Shown here: in pieces, positions 32,743-41,021 of the stretch
Layout: every line of letters begins with the position of its first letter
Position numbering within the stretch: the first letter of the stretch is position 1
Source: Halomonas sp. GT
GTDB lineage: Bacteria; Pseudomonadota; Gammaproteobacteria; Pseudomonadales; Halomonadaceae
Reading direction: 5' to 3'
NCBI RefSeq assembly: GCF_002082565.1
Contig: NZ_CP020562.1
Span: forward strand, 2,604,001-2,668,000
DNA length: 64,000 nt
Program-made: the position numbers and the translations under genes
The notes under the pieces: model-generated
Databases searched by the model: none
Seen by the model: only the letters and a program-made list of their open reading frames with translations
What the model was told of the DNA's origin: nothing

Positions 32743-34263
32743 TTATTTATGATAATAAAGCTCTGAAAGATCCTGGCGTAGCCTTGCTTTTACTACCTTT
32801 CCCATTGCATTTCTAGGAAGCTCGTCATAGAAAACAATGCATTTAGGATTTTTATAAGAAGCAAGCTGCGACTTGCACTCTCGAAGAACATCTTCCTGTA
32901 ACAATTGACTGCTATTTTCACAGACAACTACTGCTGTTACCGCTTCACCAAAATCACTATGCGGAAGTCCTATTACTGCAGATTCACTAACACCTTCCAT
33001 AGCGTCAATCACCATTTCTACTTCTTTAGGGTAAACATTGTATCCTCCAGTTATTACTAGATCCTTCTGTCTTCCAACAATGTAAAGGTAACCTTCCGAA
33101 TCCTGCTTACCTATATCACCTGTCTTGAACCAACCATCATCTGTAAACTCTTCAGCTGTTTTTTTTGGCTTTCTCCAGTATCCTTTCATAATTGCTGGGC
33201 CTCTTATCTCAACACCTCCTACCTCTCCTACTTCAGCTAAATCCCCAGACTCTTTTCTTACTCTTAATTCAACTCCATCGATTGGTTTGCCAACCGCCCC
33301 TAGCTTTCTATTTCCAATGTAGGGGTTAGAAGTAATAATAGCTGACTCCGTCATCCCATATCTTTCTAAAATAACATGGCCTGTCCTGCTATAAAATTCT
33401 TGCCCAACTTCCTCAAGAAGAGGTGCTGAGCCCGAAATAAACAGACGCATTGAGCTCGTTGACACTTTGTTAAACTCATCACATGAAAGCAGCCGAGTGT
33501 AAAACGTAGGCACCCCCATCATGACTGTGCACTGAGGAAGATAATCAACAACTTTACTGGCATCAAACTTATCTAGAAATACCATCTTACTTCCTGACAG
33601 TAGCACGCAATGTGTTGAAATAAACAATCCATGAGCATGAAAAATAGGCAGTGTATGCAGTAGTGTGTCGCTACTAGTGAAGCTCCAAGCTTTTGTCAAA
33701 GCGTGACCATTTGAACTTAAGCATCCATGTGTAAGCATCGCTCCTTTTGGTTGGCCCGTCGTGCCAGACGTATACATTATGATAGCTATATCATCAGCAC
33801 TTCTAGGTACCACATTGTGAGCAGATGATTGTTTTTTTGCCCCTATAGTAAACGAACCTTCACCACATTTGTCTAAGGTCAATACACCCAAGCGAACATT
33901 CTTTTTTACCGCCTCAGAGTTTTCTTCTGCTTTTTCTTTAGATGCAATAAAAACTACTGGCTCTGCATCACAAAGAAAATACTCCATTTCTTTGGCCGTA
34001 TAGGCAGTATTAAGAGGTAAAAATATCCCACCCATGCGCAATACCGCCAGATACAAAAAGAAACCCTCTGGACTTTTTTCTAATTGAGCAGCTACTCGGT
34101 CACCAGGCTTAACACCTAAGCAAGTCAAAAAATTTGCATATTTTGCAGTCAGATCATCTACATCTTGATAATAGTATTTATAATTATCACCACCAATCAT
34201 AAATAACTCACTTGCTTGATCATTAGCGATTTCAAGCACTTCTGAAATAAAATTATTATTCAT
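32743..34263 (-). CDS. matB: malonate--CoA ligase (MatB-type acyl-CoA synthetase)
   Basis: 506 residues from ATG 34263, supported by GAGGT five bases upstream. An ANL-superfamily adenylate-forming enzyme. Seen: P-loop-like MYTSGTTGQPKGAMLTHG, the MatB-diagnostic run LPIFHAHGLFISTHC and TVMMGVPTFYTRLL, MRLFISGSAPLLEE, ILERYGMTES, GWFKTGDIG and the C-terminal NAMGKVVKARLRQDL with the adenylation Lys. Known MatB makes malonyl-CoA from malonate, CoA and ATP, and some accept methylmalonate. It lies between the carboxyltransferase-like gene (7 bp away) and the TRAP genes. No MatA malonyl-CoA decarboxylase gene is present in the operon. Confidence 0.87.
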   Translation of the reverse strand: MNNNFISEVLEIANDQASELFMIGGDNYKYYYQDVDDLTAKYANFLTCLGVKPGDRVAAQLEKSPEGFFLYLAVLRMGGIFLPLNTAYTAKEMEYFLCDAEPVVFIASKEKAEENSEAVKKNVRLGVLTLDKCGEGSFTIGAKKQSSAHNVVPRSADDIAIIMYTSGTTGQPKGAMLTHGCLSSNGHALTKAWSFTSSDTLLHTLPIFHAHGLFISTHCVLLSGSKMVFLDKFDASKVVDYLPQCTVMMGVPTFYTRLLSCDEFNKVSTSSMRLFISGSAPLLEEVGQEFYSRTGHVILERYGMTESAIITSNPYIGNRKLGAVGKPIDGVELRVRKESGDLAEVGEVGGVEIRGPAIMKGYWRKPKKTAEEFTDDGWFKTGDIGKQDSEGYLYIVGRQKDLVITGGYNVYPKEVEMVIDAMEGVSESAVIGLPHSDFGEAVTAVVVCENSSQLLQEDVLRECKSQLASYKNPKCIVFYDELPRNAMGKVVKARLRQDLSELYYHK

Positions 34264-34270
34264 AAAGACC

Positions 34271-35386
34271 TCAGAAAAAACAATCAACAACTCCTGACTC
34301 CAAAAGGCAAGAGTTACTTACAAAAGAACTTCCATTATCATTTTTTTTAATGGCGCTGACTATTTGAGATGGAAGAGATTCAACCTCAACTCCTTTTTTT
34401 GCATATATCTTATCACTACCAGCTGATAGAGCTATATAAATACCACCTGATATATTATCTAGCAGATAGCAAACAACACTATTCCCAGATTTTCTTTTTT
34501 TATACAACACTTCCGAAAGCATATATAAAATCTTACTTTGATAGCTTTCTTCATGCTTAGCTAAAATACTATGAGAAGACCATTCACAATTTATTTTTAT
34601 TACACCAGGCAATACCCAATCATCAATAACGCTTGCAAGTGATAGTAGGTCAAGAGGGCTCGGAGGAGCATTACCTAAACAGCTCACACCTTCAGCCTCT
34701 ATGACAATTCTATTCGATAAAAAGCCACTCCCTTTTAACATTCTTGAAACAGAGTAAAATTCTTCATATAAGTTTCCCGAACATGAAAACAATGCATTCT
34801 TTAATACATCTTCCGCTTCTTTATCGCTACCATAATCAAGGTATACTGCGCCCGGGTCTGCTTTTACGCGCACATCACGCGATATGATACTTTCAACATA
34901 CTTTTGATCTTCGTCTTCTTTAACTATAAGAACCCTTGGCCCCGTCATTGAAACCCGAGTATCTTCAGAGTAAAATCTAGCATCTCCAGACATTGCAAGA
35001 ATACTTGCACCACCAAAAATATTTCTTCCTAACAGAAATACTAGCTTACCCCCTGTTTGCTTAAACTCCAGAGCTCTTCCAATTAATTTTCTGAAAGAAG
35101 CTTGTATGGCAATACCATCATCTAATTTTGCACCGGACGAATTCAAATAAAAAACGATAGATAGTTTTTCTCTATCAGCAAAGTCAAAAGCATCGCAAAT
35201 CAATTTTATGTCGCTTATGCCTAAAGCTCCTTTTACTGAGTTATCCTTTGAACTTATAAAGACAATATCATTATTAAAAAACTTTCCCAGCTGCCAATAA
35301 ACGGAGTACGCACTCCGCTCTTGCACTGGTGGCCCTTGGCTTTCGTCAGATACATCAATAGTCGTTAGAAGTTTTAAGGCATCCAT
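34271..35386 (-). CDS. fused malonate decarboxylase beta/gamma-like (MdcD-MdcE) carboxyltransferase
   Basis: 371 residues from ATG 35386, with AAGGA eight bases upstream. The N-terminal half resembles MdcD: VFYLNSSGAKLDDG in place of DSGGARLQE, LVFLLGRNIFGGASILAMSGDARFY in place of GRVGCFGG..., then RVSMTGPRVL in place of the LNGPEVIE motif. The C-terminal half resembles MdcE: RIVIEAEGVSCLGNAPPSPLDLL and VVCYLLDNISGGIYIALSAGSDKIYA, corresponding to the SGAFLAHGxxADRxxAL region. Both are crotonase-fold carboxyltransferase halves, normally separate subunits that decarboxylate malonyl-ACP. No MdcA or MdcC gene is nearby, so the substrate may be malonyl-CoA from the adjacent MatB. Divergent, hence only moderate certainty. 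Confidence 0.68.
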   Translation of the reverse strand: MDALKLLTTIDVSDESQGPPVQERSAYSVYWQLGKFFNNDIVFISSKDNSVKGALGISDIKLICDAFDFADREKLSIVFYLNSSGAKLDDGIAIQASFRKLIGRALEFKQTGGKLVFLLGRNIFGGASILAMSGDARFYSEDTRVSMTGPRVLIVKEDEDQKYVESIISRDVRVKADPGAVYLDYGSDKEAEDVLKNALFSCSGNLYEEFYSVSRMLKGSGFLSNRIVIEAEGVSCLGNAPPSPLDLLSLASVIDDWVLPGVIKINCEWSSHSILAKHEESYQSKILYMLSEVLYKKRKSGNSVVCYLLDNISGGIYIALSAGSDKIYAKKGVEVESLPSQIVSAIKKNDNGSSFVSNSCLLESGVVDCFF

Positions 35387-35402
35387 TATTCTTATCCTTA
35401 TA

Positions 35403-35416
35403 TTTGGTATACCAAA
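35403..35416. promoter_or_regulatory. perfect palindrome, candidate GntR/FCD operator
   Basis: TTTGGTATACCAAA is a perfect 14-bp palindrome of the TGGTATACCA type bound by many FadR/FCD regulators. It lies between the predicted promoter and the first gene of the operon, which encodes such a regulator in its last gene. Confidence 0.6.
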
Positions 35417-35444
35417 GGTAGAACTTGGAGCACAATACAACTAG

Positions 35445-35475
35445 TAGACTATAGTCTATGTTTTTGACAAGACAA
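35445..35475 (-). promoter_or_regulatory. predicted promoter of the malonate-type operon with a second palindrome
   Basis: On the minus strand TTGTCT (35470-35475) and TATAGT (35448-35453) are spaced by 16 bp, close to a sigma-70 promoter. The -10 box lies inside the perfect palindrome TAGACTATAGTCTA (35445-35458), so a bound repressor would block it. Confidence 0.5.
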
Positions 35476-35783
35476 TGTAATTAATTCCTAAGCGACTGTT
35501 TATTAAAACTTTAATTTCCAGACGCGGTGAAAAATATTTAAAAAACGGTACTCTCGAGTCCTTTTTATCCTCGTCTTGGTGTCGTTTCTATGAATGCCAA
35601 GGATTCCTCCAGGTATAACGGGCACATCCAAGCGGGCGCGTCGGAAGGCTTGCCTACATAAAATAAACACATCTTTTCTTACTGGATAAATTACCAAAAA
35701 ATGAAAATCAAATTCTTACAGCACACCGAGGCAGTGTGAGGATTGGGCAATACTTGGTAAGCAGTATTTAATGATGGGCGGAT

Positions 35784-36410
35784 GCAGAATCTGAGTGCAA
35801 CACACTCATTGGATGGTTGATGGGCTCTCATGGTATATGGTTATCCTCTCGCTCATCACTTCTATCGGACATTTAAAATCAAAGCATTTTCTAGGCCGCA
35901 TATTCACCTTAAAGGCAATGACATCAAGCACTTCCTGGCTATGCACTAAGATCTATTCCTTTCGGTAAATATTAGCGAATAAGGCCATTGATATTCTTGT
36001 TGGCATTCGGTTCAGGGCGACACTAAAACCTGCTACGGCGAATTGCGTGTGGTTTTACCCTGTCGCTAGCGCGAATTAGTTTCTTGCGAAGGTGGCCAAC
36101 AGGCAAAGCATAAATAGCCGTGTAGATGATCTCTCGGCAGACGTAGGCATCGCGCAAATCAGGTAGTTTCATCGTCTTGAGCTTGCCGCAACATAGGCAC
36201 GATGAAATCAAACCGCTCGGTGCTTGGCAAAAGCTTACGCGCAGGACGACAAATCACTCGACGCTTTTTTCGCTGACGCTGGGGAATATGCCGAGACTCA
36301 TACCTTGGGCTTGACCCACTTGGATGCTGGCACGTACTTCAATGCTGAGTTCGAGGTAAGACATGGGACAACAGCTAGCGAAATGCTCAGGTGTTGCACT
36401 CAGTTTCTGC
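35784..36410 (-). pseudogene. degenerate IS30-family insertion sequence with terminal inverted repeats
   Basis: A 627-bp remnant. Ends: GCAGAATCTGAGTGCAACAC at 35784-35803 and, inverted, GCAGAAACTGAGTGCAACAC at 36391-36410 (19 of 20 match). Transposase pieces on the minus strand in order: start at 36364 with MSYLELSIEVRASIQVGQAQ (IS30 HTH), then VCREIIYTAIYALPVGHLRKKLI near 36130, then EPNANKNINGLIR and GIDLS...SQEVLDVIAFKVNMRPRK near 35890-36010 (the C-terminal catalytic end). The pieces are in different frames with stops, and the central DDE part is deleted. No convincing target duplication. Intact members of the family are about 1.0-1.2 kb. An immobile relic beside the acquired operon. Confidence 0.82.
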
Positions 36411-36519
36411 GGCCAAGCATGCGGGATAGCAGTAATGGTGCATGAAGCGACTGGAAACCCACGCATCTAATATCAAGATGCGTAGGAGCGTTAGGAAAAG
36501 CCCAATAGCGTAATGGAGC

Positions 36520-37773
36520 CTAGCGTTCTGCATTCATACCAAAATATCGTCCCACCAGCTGCCGGTACCAGAACATTCTAAAAATATTGATTATCCCAAG
36601 AAGCAACGGCAATAGATAAACGATGAAGGACGCATTTTGCATAGCAGGAAAGAAATTAGGCAGCATAAACACCACCATGACGCCTAAAAAAACAATGAGA
36701 TTAAAGTAAAACGCTTGTCGCTCATACCCACATAAATTAATCATGACGGACTCAACAACACCAAGCTGCGCGGTGGCAATATAAAACCCAAGTGCAACTA
36801 CAAATACAACCGATGTTAAAAAGTCATTGATCTCGACAAAGACATACAAGTAAACAAAAATAAAAAGCGTTAAAGAAGGAAATAGCGTAGCGATAATAAC
36901 TTTCACCTTGCGACGCAGGCTCAATACAAACTGACTGTCAAAATGTTTTGCCAATACCATTTTAGATAATGCAGCCGTGCCGTTATTGATCACTCCCCTA
37001 GGAACAGCAGAGATAGAGCTAAAAACCAAGGCTGCAATGGAAGCAACAACCGCAATCTCACTCCCGCCCAAAGCGGCAAAAAAGGAAGGAAGAATAAAAC
37101 TCACGCCTCCGCTTGCCGCATTCGACAGGCCCACCACCAAGCTAGAGACCGTTTTATCCTTAGAGATCAAGGCCACACTACCTTCACTAGGCGTTTCATA
37201 CGATTGATAATAACGCCAGAAAAAGACAACACACAGCGATGCCAAATATGAAAAAGACAGGAAAATAAAAATGGCAGAGCTGTCAATATTATCTTTATAT
37301 ACATACGCCACCAACATACAAGCAACGAAAAAAAATCCTATTAAAATATCGTTCACCAATAGCCGATAGAAATCTTTCTTAAAAATAAGATAATTCCTAA
37401 ACACCTGATAAACGGATGTTGAAATCACCAAGAAAAACAGTGAAAAAAAATCTGGAACAACCAGAAACCATGACACTAACAGTAAAGCAACGAGAGATAC
37501 CGCACCTCCAACAACAACAGATGACAACGAATAACTTAAAAAGGTAGTAACGCTACTTTCTTTCGCCATACCTTTAACGAGTATCGTAGAAAATCCTATC
37601 CCACAAATCATCACAAAAAACGCAGCAAGCGTATACTGCGTGGAAAAAGTTACCACCTCTTCGCTGGCAATAAAAAACATTGAAAATGTAATAACAAATA
37701 TTCTAAAAGCACCAGGCGTGGCTGCTGTAAGGATCGGTAGTGAACGTAAAACAAAGCTCGGCAGCGGTGCCAT
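36520..37773 (-). CDS. multi-pass polysaccharide flippase-like membrane protein (Wzx/MATE-like)
   Basis: 417 residues from ATG 37773 (AGAG eight bases upstream; TTG 37794 is longer). About twelve hydrophobic helices separated by short polar loops such as KGMAKESS, FKKDFYRLL, YQSYETPSEG and LRRKVKV, the pattern of Wzx or related lipid-linked oligosaccharide exporters. N-terminal RIFVITFSMFFIASEEVVTFSTQY and the Ser/Gly-rich SNAASGGVSFILPSFFAALGGSEIAV are flippase-like, but no single diagnostic motif is present. The AT-rich composition suggests acquisition. It lies alone between the IS30 remnant and glmS, at the edge of the sugar-nucleotide and sulfation gene block, so a role in exporting the same glycan is a reasonable inference. 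Confidence 0.6.
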   Translation of the reverse strand: MAPLPSFVLRSLPILTAATPGAFRIFVITFSMFFIASEEVVTFSTQYTLAAFFVMICGIGFSTILVKGMAKESSVTTFLSYSLSSVVVGGAVSLVALLLVSWFLVVPDFFSLFFLVISTSVYQVFRNYLIFKKDFYRLLVNDILIGFFFVACMLVAYVYKDNIDSSAIFIFLSFSYLASLCVVFFWRYYQSYETPSEGSVALISKDKTVSSLVVGLSNAASGGVSFILPSFFAALGGSEIAVVASIAALVFSSISAVPRGVINNGTAALSKMVLAKHFDSQFVLSLRRKVKVIIATLFPSLTLFIFVYLYVFVEINDFLTSVVFVVALGFYIATAQLGVVESVMINLCGYERQAFYFNLIVFLGVMVVFMLPNFFPAMQNASFIVYLLPLLLGIINIFRMFWYRQLVGRYFGMNAER

Positions 37774-37919
37774 AAAGCAATCTCTTGTAGCCAAATGAAG
37801 AAACTAGCACGGCTCAAAGTATACGCACCAATCGCTATACGATGGAAATCAATCTAAGAATAGCCGCTCTCGATGCAACGACGAATCTCGTGAGGGACGA
37901 GCGAAGGGGGCAATCGCGT

Positions 37920-37974
37920 CATTCCCGAGTGGGATTATCGGGAATGACAGAACGGCGGGAATGCCCCGCATTCC
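37920..37974. repeat. pair of intergenic hairpins (REP-like / terminator region)
   Basis: CATTCCCGA-9 nt-TCGGGAATG (37920-37946) is followed by GGAATGC-CCC-GCATTCC (37958-37974). Both stems are perfect and share the GGAATG element in opposite arrangement. They lie between glmS (3' side) and the flippase-like gene, with no T run, so they look like a repetitive extragenic palindrome pair rather than a classical terminator. Confidence 0.6.
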
Positions 37975-38028
37975 TACTAAGGCACCCGCGTCGTAACTAA
38001 GTAAGCAACAGTTGATGAAGCCCTCGCA

Positions 38029-39876
38029 TCACTCCACCGTGACGCTTTTCGCCAAGTTACGGGGCTTGTCTACGTCGGTGCCTTTTACCAGCGCTACGTG
38101 GTAAGACAACAGTTGGAGTGCTACCACGTGCAGTACGGGCGAAAGCAAACCGTAGTTTTCCGGCATCACCAGCACATTAACGCCCTCACTTGGCTTAACG
38201 GTGCTACCGCCATCAGCAAACACATAAAGCTGCCCGCCACGGGCACTCACTTCTTGCATGTTGGCTTTTAGCTTTTCAAGTAGCTCATCATTGGGCGCCA
38301 CCACCACCACAGGCATATCAGCATCGACTAATGCCAACGGGCCGTGTTTCAACTCCCCTGCAGGGTAAGCTTCCGCATGAATATAAGAGATTTCTTTTAG
38401 CTTCAGCGCCCCTTCCAACGCAATCGGGAAATGGCGGCCACGGCCTAAGAACAGCGCATGCTGCTTATTGGCGAAATGTTTCGACCACGCCTTGATGCTC
38501 GGCTCTAGCGCCAGCACTTTTTTAACCGCGATTGGCAAATGGCGTAGCTCGTCTAGATAAGCTTTCTCAACTGTTTCATCTAACCGATGATTCGCTTTTG
38601 CCAACAAAAGCGTAAGCAAAAATAGTGCACTCAGCTGAGTGGTAAAGGCCTTCGTAGAAGCAACACCAATTTCCGGGCCAGCGCGAGTAATAAAACGCAG
38701 CAGGGTTTCACGGACAATGGCTGACTCAGGCACATTACAAATCGCAAGTGTATGGGTGTGCCCCATTGATTTAGCGTGCTGCAATGCAGCCAGCGTATCA
38801 GCAGTTTCACCCGACTGAGAAATAACCACGACGAGCTGATTGGGATTCGCTACGCTTTGGCGATAACGGTATTCGCTGGCAATTTCAACATTGCACGCAA
38901 TACCAGCGACTTGTTCAATCCAGTATTTAGCCGTCATGCCTGCATAACTAGACGTCCCACAGGCTAGGATCAGTACAGAACCTACTTTATCAAAAACGTC
39001 TTGCGCTTCTGCGCCAAAGATACCCGGCTGCAGTTGACCGGCGCCGCTCAGCATTTCCAACGTGTTGCCCAACGCTTGGGGCTGCTCAAATATTTCTTTT
39101 TGCATGTAGTGATTAAACTCGCCTAGCTCAACCGCATTCGCAGAAAGGCTAGAGATAACCACTTCTCGCTGAGCGGGCTGGCCAAGCGTATCAACCAATG
39201 TGATCGAATCACGCGTTAAGCGCGCCACATCACCGTTTTCCAGGTACATCATACGCTGAGTGACAGACAGCAGCGCCGAGGCATCTGAAGCGGCATAGTG
39301 GCCATCATCACCAATACCTAACATCAGCGGCGAACCTTCACGAGCCACGACTAAGCAATCCGGCTCTTCTTCGCTGACCACCGCCAGCGCGAAAGCACCA
39401 TGCAAATGCGCCACAGCACAACGTACCGCAGAAAATAGGGATTCCGCTGGCTCGCCAATTTCGCCTTTAAAGCAGGCTTGGATTAGGTGCGCAATGGTTT
39501 CAGTATCGGTGTCAGAAGTAAACTCGTAGCCAAACCCCTGAAGCTTTTCACGTAGGGTTTCATAGTTTTCAATGATGCCATTGTGCACAACGGCTAACCC
39601 GCTAGAAATATGGGGATGAGCGTTACGTTCAGCAGGCACTCCGTGGGTTGCCCAACGGGTGTGAGCAATGCCTACTTTCCCCTCGACTCTTTCCTCCTTA
39701 ACGCGGGCTTCAAGTACCGACACTCGGCCTTTAGCGCGGGCACGTGCTAACTTACCAGAGTCACTTAACACTGCTAACCCAGCAGAGTCATAGCCGCGGT
39801 ATTCAAGCACTTTCAAGCCTGAAAGCAAAAACGGGGTACATTCCATTACGCCAACAGCGCCAACGATTCCGCACAT
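38029..39876 (-). CDS. glmS: glutamine--fructose-6-phosphate aminotransferase (isomerizing)
   Basis: 615 residues. Makes glucosamine-6-phosphate, the first step to UDP-GlcNAc. Seen: N-terminal nucleophile Cys2 (MCGIVGAVG), glutaminase motifs [19 protein letters not shown] and [19 protein letters not shown], then two SIS domains with [42 protein letters not shown] and [40 protein letters not shown]. The end [12 protein letters not shown] is canonical. Length is normal. About 280 bp separate it from cysQ upstream; that gap holds loosely repeated AAAG/AGC-rich segments but no glmS ribozyme would be expected in this group. Supplies amino-sugar precursors for the neighbouring glycan genes as well as for the cell wall. 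Confidence 0.98.
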   Translation of the reverse strand: MCGIVGAVGVMECTPFLLSGLKVLEYRGYDSAGLAVLSDSGKLARARAKGRVSVLEARVKEERVEGKVGIAHTRWATHGVPAERNAHPHISSGLAVVHNGIIENYETLREKLQGFGYEFTSDTDTETIAHLIQACFKGEIGEPAESLFSAVRCAVAHLHGAFALAVVSEEEPDCLVVAREGSPLMLGIGDDGHYAASDASALLSVTQRMMYLENGDVARLTRDSITLVDTLGQPAQREVVISSLSANAVELGEFNHYMQKEIFEQPQALGNTLEMLSGAGQLQPGIFGAEAQDVFDKVGSVLILACGTSSYAGMTAKYWIEQVAGIACNVEIASEYRYRQSVANPNQLVVVISQSGETADTLAALQHAKSMGHTHTLAICNVPESAIVRETLLRFITRAGPEIGVASTKAFTTQLSALFLLTLLLAKANHRLDETVEKAYLDELRHLPIAVKKVLALEPSIKAWSKHFANKQHALFLGRGRHFPIALEGALKLKEISYIHAEAYPAGELKHGPLALVDADMPVVVVAPNDELLEKLKANMQEVSARGGQLYVFADGGSTVKPSEGVNVLVMPENYGLLSPVLHVVALQLLSYHVALVKGTDVDKPRNLAKSVTVE

Positions 39877-40153
39877 ACTAAATCCTTTAATAACGACTTA
39901 TAACGACGATGGCATTCATCGTATGTAAAGAGCCATGTGCAAAACACAGCTAGCAAAGAACCATCTGCAAAGGGCTATTTACAAACATCCGTGACACAAA
40001 CCAGCTACAAGAGACTGATCATAGCCAGCTCCAAAGGAACAACCATAGCAAGCACCCCATAAACAGACTCTTATAAGGGGAGCATATTACACTCCCCATA
40101 GCCCAGAGCCTTCAAAGCTCGGTCTTTAAAACTCGGTCCTCAAAGCATAGCCT

Positions 40154-40924
40154 TTACGCATTTCCCCAAACAACAAAATACGGATTCAGCTTTTCACTGG
40201 GGTTGGCATAGCTAAGCGGCTCGCCTTCTAACGTTTCAACCCGGCCACCCGCTTGTAGCACGACCGCATGAGCAGCGCCAGTGTCCCAAAGGCAGGTAGG
40301 GCCTAAACGGGGATAAGCATCGGCCTTTCCTTCTGCAATTAAGCATAGTTTAAGCGAACTGCCCATGGGCAGCATTTCGTGCTTGCCTAGCTTTTCAAGC
40401 CACGCTGCCAAGTCCGGACTGGGGTGCGAGCGACTACCCACGACACGCCAAGTGGAAGCTGCTTCCGGCCTACCTGCAACTCGAATCTCATGGCGTTCGC
40501 CATTCGCTTCCACCTTAAATGCACCTAAACCTTCAGCGGCGACATAAGCGGTTTCAAGCGCCGGAGCGGTAACAACGCCTAACACGGGTTTGCCGTTTTC
40601 AATCAGTGCAATATTAACGGTGAACTCACCGTTGCGCTTGATAAACTCTTTTGTGCCATCAAGCGGATCTACCAGCCAATAGCAACCATTGCTGTCCACA
40701 CCAGCAAAGCCTTCTGCATCCTCTTCAGAGAGTATAGGCAACTGTAAAGAAAGCGCCTGCAAGCCGCACACAATCACATGGTGAGCTGCTTGATCCGCTT
40801 CAGTTAATGGGCTTTTGTCTTCTTTCTCTTCCACGCTAAATTCGCGTGCATAAACCGTCATAATGGCATCGCCCGCGTCACGAGCAATACGTTCCACAGA
40901 ATCCAATAACGCTTGATCAATCAT
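40154..40924 (-). CDS. cysQ: 3'(2'),5'-bisphosphate nucleotidase CysQ
   Basis: A 256-residue Mg2+-dependent, Li+-sensitive phosphatase that converts PAP to AMP. Seen: KEDKSPLTEADQAAH, LPILSEEDAEGF (metal ligands), the hallmark WLVDPLDGTKEFIKRNGEFTVNIALI, VVGSRSHPSPDL and the C-terminal LWDTGAAHAVVLQAGGRV. PAP accumulates when sulfotransferases use PAPS, so its place next to cysNC/cysD and near three sulfotransferase-like genes fits recycling. ATG 40924 follows AAGGAAATGACAAG. It lies 97 bp downstream of cysNC on the same strand, with a strong hairpin in between. Confidence 0.96.
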   Translation of the reverse strand: MIDQALLDSVERIARDAGDAIMTVYAREFSVEEKEDKSPLTEADQAAHHVIVCGLQALSLQLPILSEEDAEGFAGVDSNGCYWLVDPLDGTKEFIKRNGEFTVNIALIENGKPVLGVVTAPALETAYVAAEGLGAFKVEANGERHEIRVAGRPEAASTWRVVGSRSHPSPDLAAWLEKLGKHEMLPMGSSLKLCLIAEGKADAYPRLGPTCLWDTGAAHAVVLQAGGRVETLEGEPLSYANPSEKLNPYFVVWGNA

Positions 40925-40943
40925 CTTGTCATTTCCTTATGAT

Positions 40944-40980
40944 TAAGCCACCAAACAGGGACTGGCTGCTTGGTGGCTTA
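40944..40980 (-). terminator. hairpin between cysNC and cysQ
   Basis: A perfect 11-bp stem TAAGCCACCAA / TTGGTGGCTTA with a 15-base loop sits between the cysNC stop and the cysQ Shine-Dalgarno. There is no T run, so it could be a weak terminator, an mRNA-stabilising or processing element that lowers cysQ output relative to cysNC. Confidence 0.45.
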
Positions 40981-41021
40981 TCAGTATTTACATTACGTGT
41001 TTAACCTACACTGCATGGAAA

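Noticed and set aside
36224..36445. Plus-strand frame AYAQDDKSLDAFFADAGEYA, which looked like a peroxidase fragment
   Set aside because: The minus strand of the same bases encodes the IS30 transposase N-terminus and lies within matching terminal repeats, which explains the sequence better.
38776..39960. glmS ribozyme upstream of glmS
   Set aside because: The ribozyme is found in Gram-positive bacteria and the sequence before 39876 shows only AT/AG-rich imperfect repeats without its conserved core.
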